Shown here: piece by piece, positions 31,001 through 34,718 of the stretch | Layout: each line of letters opens with the position of its first letter | Numbering within the stretch: the stretch's first letter is position 1 | Assembly (NCBI GenBank): GCA_017550685.1 | Contig: JAFZOJ010000072.1 | Span: 1 to 34,718, forward strand | Reading direction: 5' to 3' | DNA: 34,718 bases | From: Treponema sp. | GTDB lineage: Bacteria > Spirochaetota > Spirochaetia > Treponematales > Treponemataceae | Made by a program: the position numbers and the translations under genes | The notes under the pieces: generated by a model | What the model saw: the letters and a program-made list of their open reading frames with translations, nothing else | What the model was told of the DNA's origin: nothing | The model's database searches: none

Positions 31001-32306
31001 ATTCATTAATCTGCTTGGTTCCAAAGGAGGTTGCTGCTTCAATGTTCTTTGTATAATCAAGCTTAAGCTTCTGAATGTCTGCAGTTACGCGTGCTTCAAT
31101 GTCAGAAATTTCCTTGTCGCCCTTTGCACCAATTGAATTGAGCTGAGTATCATATTTCTGGGTAATCTTTCCCACAGCTTCATCATATTTGCTGGAGAAG
31201 TTCTGATAGTCAGTTTCGTACTTCTGTGTAAGTGTGCTGTAGTTTTCTTCATAACGCTGACTGATTTTTTCAAAGTCATTTTTGCATTTCTGATCTATGC
31301 GGGTAAAGTCGTTGTTGAACTGAGCTTCCAGCTTGGACATAATTCCTTCGTTTTTATCAGAAACCGATTCCAGCTGCTCGTTATATTTATCATGAAGTGC
31401 CTGAACCTTGCCGGTGTAATTAGTAGACAGATTGTTGATAGTCTGTGTAAAGTTGTCGTTCATCTTGGCCAGGTCTGCCTTTATGTCGGCAACAAGCTTG
31501 GTTTCAGATTCCTTAAAGCTCTGCTTGATCTGAGAATCCAGCTGTTCGTTCTGCTGCTTAAGCTCGCTGATATATTTTTCTGAACGTTCTGTAGCCTGTT
31601 CGCTAAGATGTTCAAAAGCAGTGTTTTCAAGGGTTTCTGCCTTAACAGCAGCTTCGTTGTAAGCCTCCTGAATTTTCTGCTTGATTTTGGCAAGGGCTTC
31701 TTCTGCGTCGTTCTGAGCCTTGTTAATGTCTGCCGCAATTTTATCAGCATAGTTTTTGTATTCATCAAGAAGGGTAGTGCCCACAGCCTTAAGCTGTTCC
31801 TCGTTTTCCTTAGAAAAATCCTGAGAAATCTGAGGAATCTTTTTGTCGATATTGTCTACAGTCTGCTGCTGCTTATCCAGTCTGTCGTTAAGCTTGTTTA
31901 CGATAACGCTTTCCTTCTGAATGCGCAGAAGGTTTTCTTCAACCTGGCCGGTCATTTCGTTCAGGTCGTTTATGAGTTCAGAATATTTGTTTATCTGTGC
32001 TTCGATTGCCTGAATAGCCTTAATGCTGTTATCAAGGCCTTTGATTTTTTCAGAAAAATCCTCGTTCTGCTTGCCCAAAACCCTTATGGCCGCATTAGCC
32101 TCGTTCTGTCTGGTATCAAATTCGGCTATAAGAGAATTAAAGCTCTTTTCCAGGGTCTTGAAAGAGTCTTCCATATCCTGTTTGCGAGAATCAGCATAAC
32201 GCTTAACACGGTCTATGGCGTTGTTTTTTTTGTCCTGCTCATGAAAGAAGATTGAAATTCCTAATGAAACTACAGAAGCAATGAGAATTGAAATTACGAT
32301 TTCCAC
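28032..32306 (-). CDS. giant membrane-anchored coiled-coil protein (SpiroCoCo-like)
   Basis: The 1424-residue protein starts with one membrane helix (residues about 4-20, VISILIASVVSLGISIFF). About 1340 residues of nearly unbroken, charged coiled coil rich in Glu, Lys, Gln and Asp follow, with very few Pro or Gly. The last 45 residues (from LSPADRETIRALKREGWS) form a compact helix-turn-helix-like end, with LALRFKRTTTEIELLLE. There are no Walker motifs, so it is not an SMC ATPase. This layout matches the spirochaete family annotated as SpiroCoCo, whose function is not established. A rod of this length could reach about 0.2 micrometre if extended, and a scaffold or filament role in the cytoplasm is an inference. 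The start is GTG with GGGGA 7 nt upstream; HAD lies 35 nt upstream on the same strand. Confidence 0.8.
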   Translation of the reverse strand: MEIVISILIASVVSLGISIFFHEQDKKNNAIDRVKRYADSRKQDMEDSFKTLEKSFNSLIAEFDTRQNEANAAIRVLGKQNEDFSEKIKGLDNSIKAIQAIEAQINKYSELINDLNEMTGQVEENLLRIQKESVIVNKLNDRLDKQQQTVDNIDKKIPQISQDFSKENEEQLKAVGTTLLDEYKNYADKIAADINKAQNDAEEALAKIKQKIQEAYNEAAVKAETLENTAFEHLSEQATERSEKYISELKQQNEQLDSQIKQSFKESETKLVADIKADLAKMNDNFTQTINNLSTNYTGKVQALHDKYNEQLESVSDKNEGIMSKLEAQFNNDFTRIDQKCKNDFEKISQRYEENYSTLTQKYETDYQNFSSKYDEAVGKITQKYDTQLNSIGAKGDKEISDIEARVTADIQKLKLDYTKNIEAATSFGTKQINEFNQNFNNEKERLQAEYDEAIADIGNRLSAVENEYEAKTAALESNIQDITERYQTEEEGLQNVFGERLRALDEDYKQRIAEIRLSLEESISKCNETTEFLKRDVDGNSKSLESIQTELDEEIRIMQEKYGGLFKDAIASADQKEAEALETFTTRANENIDKYSTLVQQKIDAFQQNLTETIKNLTAQSSTSIHEAESAVADLQKECSEANRKADEFQPELEAKIKAMVKSIEDFKADTDIKLNNMNKFISDSVKRSVAESEKTHLNILEGIDEQLNSYKKDIEYKLSQIQNSGSDVDTLEKSLRAAMQEIQSRVLGDFDSFTNEQQRRHEEFSNQIKQDSETIEVRLHEIDKSLDDLKATATGSMSEKLLSFEKAFDDNILTKNNEIDSTLADWKHELDGKLSSLTNSYEDSRKQLEQQYQEELRTNLSAIQTRAAEQFDKLANAVDQSKLGMENNIKEIQDTISDFQEETRSKISQISISTDSELKTELDRTVNMVHTNLNKVQTELLEDLKSFEEQIKERQDTGTSSIDAALSEFNAWKQQLRSQLDGANSVFMEELDAFKATSASSLEDTKEKVGQDMKTYAAFIQDQQNELSDKITALQDKADNSLKEYEERSAQIIEQLNQTYTQMLTDTEERVRAQNNDSAQSLAQLKKDIQTASEQNRANQAQFVLKIQSDANDMQVRMSELTKELQTIRTNIQLYEKADAMKRQLDENMEDLNNRFEKLDGFTDTAEDLTAQYNKIVHMNEDMTRQLASIEQQKQRVTSLEQKFGQMFALSNTIDERIQSLNTTSDDIGTMEVAVRDYRDKLDIVSQQYERLEKKDEVINRILKDVDTSFANLKTLEQRITDCSRQITSLPQEIKEIQQNVDRLLQNGPKITEAASKLQNLDTVLSDTEKRMDNLQATNSGIKKAQMNIEELNRQVNNKFDTLHALTQKEVAKTKPAQSKSLSPADRETIRALKREGWSIDELALRFKRTTTEIELLLEIQD

Positions 32307-32341
32307 TTTTTATTCCCCACCCAATTTATTTTTCCCCGAGC

Positions 32342-33049
32342 CTAGTCGGAGCTTGAATTAAAAATAATTCTTGCCAGCTGCGGATAACTACAGAAGGTTA
32401 TATCTGCAAGACTGGAACGACAGCCAAAAAATCCTTTTATGCGCGGTATGAACCATGCAGTTTTCATACCAAGCTTGTTGGGACCTGCCACATCATAATT
32501 ATGACTGTTCCCGATATAAAGAATTTTCTGCGGAGGGATTCCAAGCTTATCTGACAGCACCTTAAAAGGTTTTACAGAAGGCTTAAGAGCCCCAATTTCT
32601 TCTGTACTCAACAGAAGATCACATTCTTTCCGTATCCCCCAGATTTCCCCTTTCTGTTCGGGCGGAAAGTCCGAAAGCAAGGCAATTTTCATGCCTGCCT
32701 GCTTAAGTCGGCATATAAGTTTGAGCGCTGCAGTACAAGGCCTTATCCGTCTAAAATAATGCTCCAGTCCGGAATACACTATTTTGTCCAGCTGCTGTTC
32801 GGCCTGCTCCGGTGTACACATCAGTTTTTGCGCAAGAAGCTCCTTCTGTGTTGCAAAAAAGTCTGTATAGCCTTCTGCATTTTCCGGTTTTGCCCGCAGT
32901 TCCTTTCGCACTGCATTGTACTTTCTGAAAAAGCGCAGATTTGCAAGATAATGTGGAACAAGCCTCAGGTACAGAGAACTGTTTCTGTACAAGGTTCCGT
33001 CAATATCAAAAGCAACAGCGTCTATTTCACCCAAATTTAAAATATGCAC
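32342..33049 (-). CDS. HAD-family hydrolase
   Basis: The 235-residue protein has HAD motif I FDIDGTLYRN (nucleophile Asp15, second Asp17), motif II IALLSDFPPE, a lysine in GALKPSVKPF, and motif III YIGNSHNYDVAG, where Asn stands at a position often filled by Asp in GD(S/N)xxxD. A helical cap lies between motifs I and II. The substrate is unknown; small phosphorylated metabolites are usual. The start is GTG at 33049, chosen because TATAAT ends 6 nt upstream and the frame then begins directly before motif I. It is followed after 35 nt by the coiled-coil gene and probably shares its transcript. Confidence 0.82.
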   Translation of the reverse strand: MHILNLGEIDAVAFDIDGTLYRNSSLYLRLVPHYLANLRFFRKYNAVRKELRAKPENAEGYTDFFATQKELLAQKLMCTPEQAEQQLDKIVYSGLEHYFRRIRPCTAALKLICRLKQAGMKIALLSDFPPEQKGEIWGIRKECDLLLSTEEIGALKPSVKPFKVLSDKLGIPPQKILYIGNSHNYDVAGPNKLGMKTAWFIPRIKGFFGCRSSLADITFCSYPQLARIIFNSSSD

Positions 33050-33055
33050 TAAAAT

Positions 33056-33061
33056 ATTATA
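33056..33061 (-). promoter_or_regulatory. -10 of the HAD/coiled-coil operon, leaderless type
   Basis: The minus strand reads TATAAT, ending 6 nt before the GTG start, with no Shine-Dalgarno. The -35 is not clear. Confidence 0.5.
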
Positions 33062-33120
33062 CTATATTATTGAAAAAACGTCATTAAAAAAGTGAATTTA
33101 TATAAAATGTATTCATAAGA

Positions 33121-33173
33121 AAAATGATATGCTCCCAGTCGAGGACAGATTTCAACTTCGCGCATATCATTTT
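33121..33173 (-). terminator. probable terminator of the NFACT gene
   Basis: AAAAATGATATG (33121-33132) and CATATCATTTTT (33162-33173) form a perfect 12-bp stem around a 29-nt loop, and the minus-strand side ends in a T run. It lies 55 nt after the stop of the NFACT gene. The loop is longer than usual for a terminator. The rest of 33062-33227 shows nothing else. Confidence 0.6.
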
Positions 33174-33227
33174 TAGATTATTTCTTTTAGGAACTGCTTT
33201 TAGAATGCCGTTTTTACAAGCATCATG

Positions 33228-34718
33228 TTATTCGTGCATATTAAAAATTTGGGTGAGCAGCGTTTTGTCAGGGGAGATGCACAAATTTTTTTCTTGGGTG
33301 GGGAGGACAAGGCCTTTAGGACCGTTTTTGGCGCGGCGCAGGTATTTAACGTGGGTGTAGTACAGGTCTACCTTGGTGTTGGTACGTGCCTTGGAGTAGT
33401 AAACGGCCAGATTTGCGGCATATAACAGAATATCCAGGGGTACAGTTTTCCCTTTTCGTGCCTTTATAAAGACGTAGCCGCCAGGAAAGTCACGCACATG
33501 CAGCCAAAGATCGTCTCCGCGTACATGATGGCGTAACAGGTCGTCGTTTTCGGTGGCGTCGCGGCCTACAAGGATGTACCAGTCGTTTATGGTGTAGTCC
33601 AGGCCCGGGTGGGTTTTCTTTTTCTGCTGGGCTGGGGTGGTGTCGCGGCGCAGGAGCTGCTCTATTTTTACGGGGTTTTTCTCGGCGCAAATCTGCTGGT
33701 ATTGTTCTTCCAGCTTTTCCAGCTGGCGGCGGGCTGCCTGAATGTCCTGTTCCAGTTCTTCAATGCCCGAGGTGGCCTTTTTGTAGCTTTTGTAGTAGTC
33801 CTGGGCGTTTTCCTGTGCCGATTTTTTAGGATCAATCAGAATCTGCAGGGTTTTGCCCGTTTCGTAGTCCTCGCATTCAAGAAATTTAGAGGTACCGTCA
33901 ATCAGGTGGCCGAACGAAAGGATAAGGTCGCCCTGGTGCTTAAGCTGCCCCGCATTTTCAAAGGATTTTTTCTTTTCCAGCAGGTTCTTCAGCGCATTTT
34001 CCATCTTGGAGTGCCGAACGTTGTACCATTTTTCAGCCTTTTCCAGCAGAGACTCGGTCGAAAGGCTGGCCGCATGCTCGCTGTACCACCAGTCGATGTA
34101 GGCATTGAAGGAGGGGAAAGCTTCGTCTCCGGAATCTTTCCATTCACGCACAGGATATTTCTCTGCTATATCGTCTTTTTCAACACTCTCCGGCGGAATA
34201 TATTTTTCCCCCTTAACCTCATTTCTTTCCGGCCGCCGGAACATAGTCTCAAGAATAGTTCCTTCCGTGTCGCACAAAATCATATTGGCCGCGTTATTCC
34301 AGAGCTTTATGTAAAGAATGTAATTTTCTTCAATTTCCTCCGGTTCATCCTGCGCGGCCAGCTCCTCTTTAGAAAGCACCGGCTTTTTCACAAGAGAAAG
34401 ATGCACCGTCTGCTGGTTGGCCCTTTTTTCGTCTGCTGCAACAAGCCTGCTAAGTTCCATCTTTACAACGCGTTCAAAGCCAATCTGCTCGCAGGAATTA
34501 ATGCGACAGCCCTTTATGTGCGAGCGTAAAAACTCCATAAAGCGCAGAGGTTTGTCGTTCTTTGTAATCTTGCGTCTTGTTTCATTCATGCGTATAGAAT
34601 TTTGCGCCGTGCAGACAACAACAGTTTTCGCCGTGCCTTCCTTGTAAGTATAAAGCGCAAGCATATCATAGCCCGGCTGTACAATTTCCTGAATAAAGGC
34701 ACCGGTAAGGTCCAGCTC
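33228..34718 (-). CDS. NFACT (RqcH/Rqc2-type) protein, 5' end missing
   Basis: The frame is open to the right edge, so the first residues are outside the window; by comparison with family members only about 15 appear to be missing. The visible 496 residues start ELDLTGAFIQEIVQPGYDML, the beginning of the NFACT-N domain. A helical coiled-coil region follows (about 290-350, AARRQLEKLEEQYQQICAEK), and then the C-terminal NFACT-R domain with YTINDWYILVGRDATENDDL, GDDLWLHVRDFPGGYVFIK and YTHVKYLRRAKNGPKG. RqcH proteins bind stalled 50S subunits and add C-terminal alanine tails to the nascent chain; related proteins (FbpA) were described as fibronectin binders. The D/R pair of the active family cannot be fully checked because the N-terminus is cut. 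Confidence 0.88.
   Translation of the reverse strand, partial: ELDLTGAFIQEIVQPGYDMLALYTYKEGTAKTVVVCTAQNSIRMNETRRKITKNDKPLRFMEFLRSHIKGCRINSCEQIGFERVVKMELSRLVAADEKRANQQTVHLSLVKKPVLSKEELAAQDEPEEIEENYILYIKLWNNAANMILCDTEGTILETMFRRPERNEVKGEKYIPPESVEKDDIAEKYPVREWKDSGDEAFPSFNAYIDWWYSEHAASLSTESLLEKAEKWYNVRHSKMENALKNLLEKKKSFENAGQLKHQGDLILSFGHLIDGTSKFLECEDYETGKTLQILIDPKKSAQENAQDYYKSYKKATSGIEELEQDIQAARRQLEKLEEQYQQICAEKNPVKIEQLLRRDTTPAQQKKKTHPGLDYTINDWYILVGRDATENDDLLRHHVRGDDLWLHVRDFPGGYVFIKARKGKTVPLDILLYAANLAVYYSKARTNTKVDLYYTHVKYLRRAKNGPKGLVLPTQEKNLCISPDKTLLTQIFNMHE

Noticed and set aside
28197..32255. Many open frames of 60-260 codons on both strands across the giant coiled-coil gene
   Set aside because: They are shadows of the repetitive codon use of the coiled-coil gene (rich in Glu, Lys and Gln). 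None has a ribosome-binding site, promoter or recognisable domain.

Overview
This 34.7 kb window reads as ordinary chromosome from a Treponema-like spirochaete, probably a gut or rumen type. That placement is an inference from gene content and style: a giant membrane-anchored coiled-coil protein of the spirochaete SpiroCoCo type, an NFACT protein, a CBS/DRTGG family II pyrophosphatase, a CarD regulator with an acidic tail, many small lipoproteins and outer-membrane barrels, and moderate-to-low GC. No rRNA, tRNA, CRISPR array, phage module or complete insertion sequence was seen.

Layout. Positions 1-3000 hold the 5' end of iorA (minus), a DUF4143-type AAA ATPase (minus) behind three 14-bp repeats spaced exactly 23 bp apart, and a small coupled pair (WG-repeat protein plus short lipoprotein). 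Positions 3000-6800 hold an acyl-CoA synthetase (minus) and a c-di-GMP phosphodiesterase (plus), diverging around a 154-bp inverted-repeat element. Positions 6850-8880 carry hisG-hisB-rnhA. Positions 8990-11893 carry two lipoproteins and a barrel-like protein of unknown function. Positions 11890-14070 hold tsaD and a divergent polysaccharide deacetylase (minus). Then come thrH, a small outer-membrane protein with a strong terminator, and a TPP riboswitch driving thiBPQ (15586-18876). After a P-loop kinase come argJ-argB (minus) behind a paired ARG-box operator. Positions 21719-28027 carry a PHP phosphoesterase, a coupled galK and NodB-type deacetylase, the pyrophosphatase, and carD-ispD-ispF. 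The right end, all minus, holds the 1424-residue coiled-coil protein, a HAD hydrolase and a nearly complete NFACT gene running off the edge.

Three themes cut across the genes. First, at least six promoters place TATAAT or a close relative only 6-8 nt before the start codon with no Shine-Dalgarno, which predicts leaderless mRNAs; other genes in the window have normal GGAGG leaders. Second, short palindromic repeats of three sequence types are scattered between 8.8 and 26.1 kb. Several begin exactly at a stop codon, one supplies the last residues of TsaD, and two near-identical 45-bp copies are read in frame inside ThiP and ThiQ. Third, regulation can be read directly for thiamine (riboswitch whose 3' end merges with the ribosome-binding site) and arginine (two ArgR boxes 21 bp apart with the -10 between them).

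The least explained signals are the 23-bp-phased repeat array at the ATPase promoter, the multi-stem element at 4810-4963, and the preference of the palindromic repeats for stop codons.
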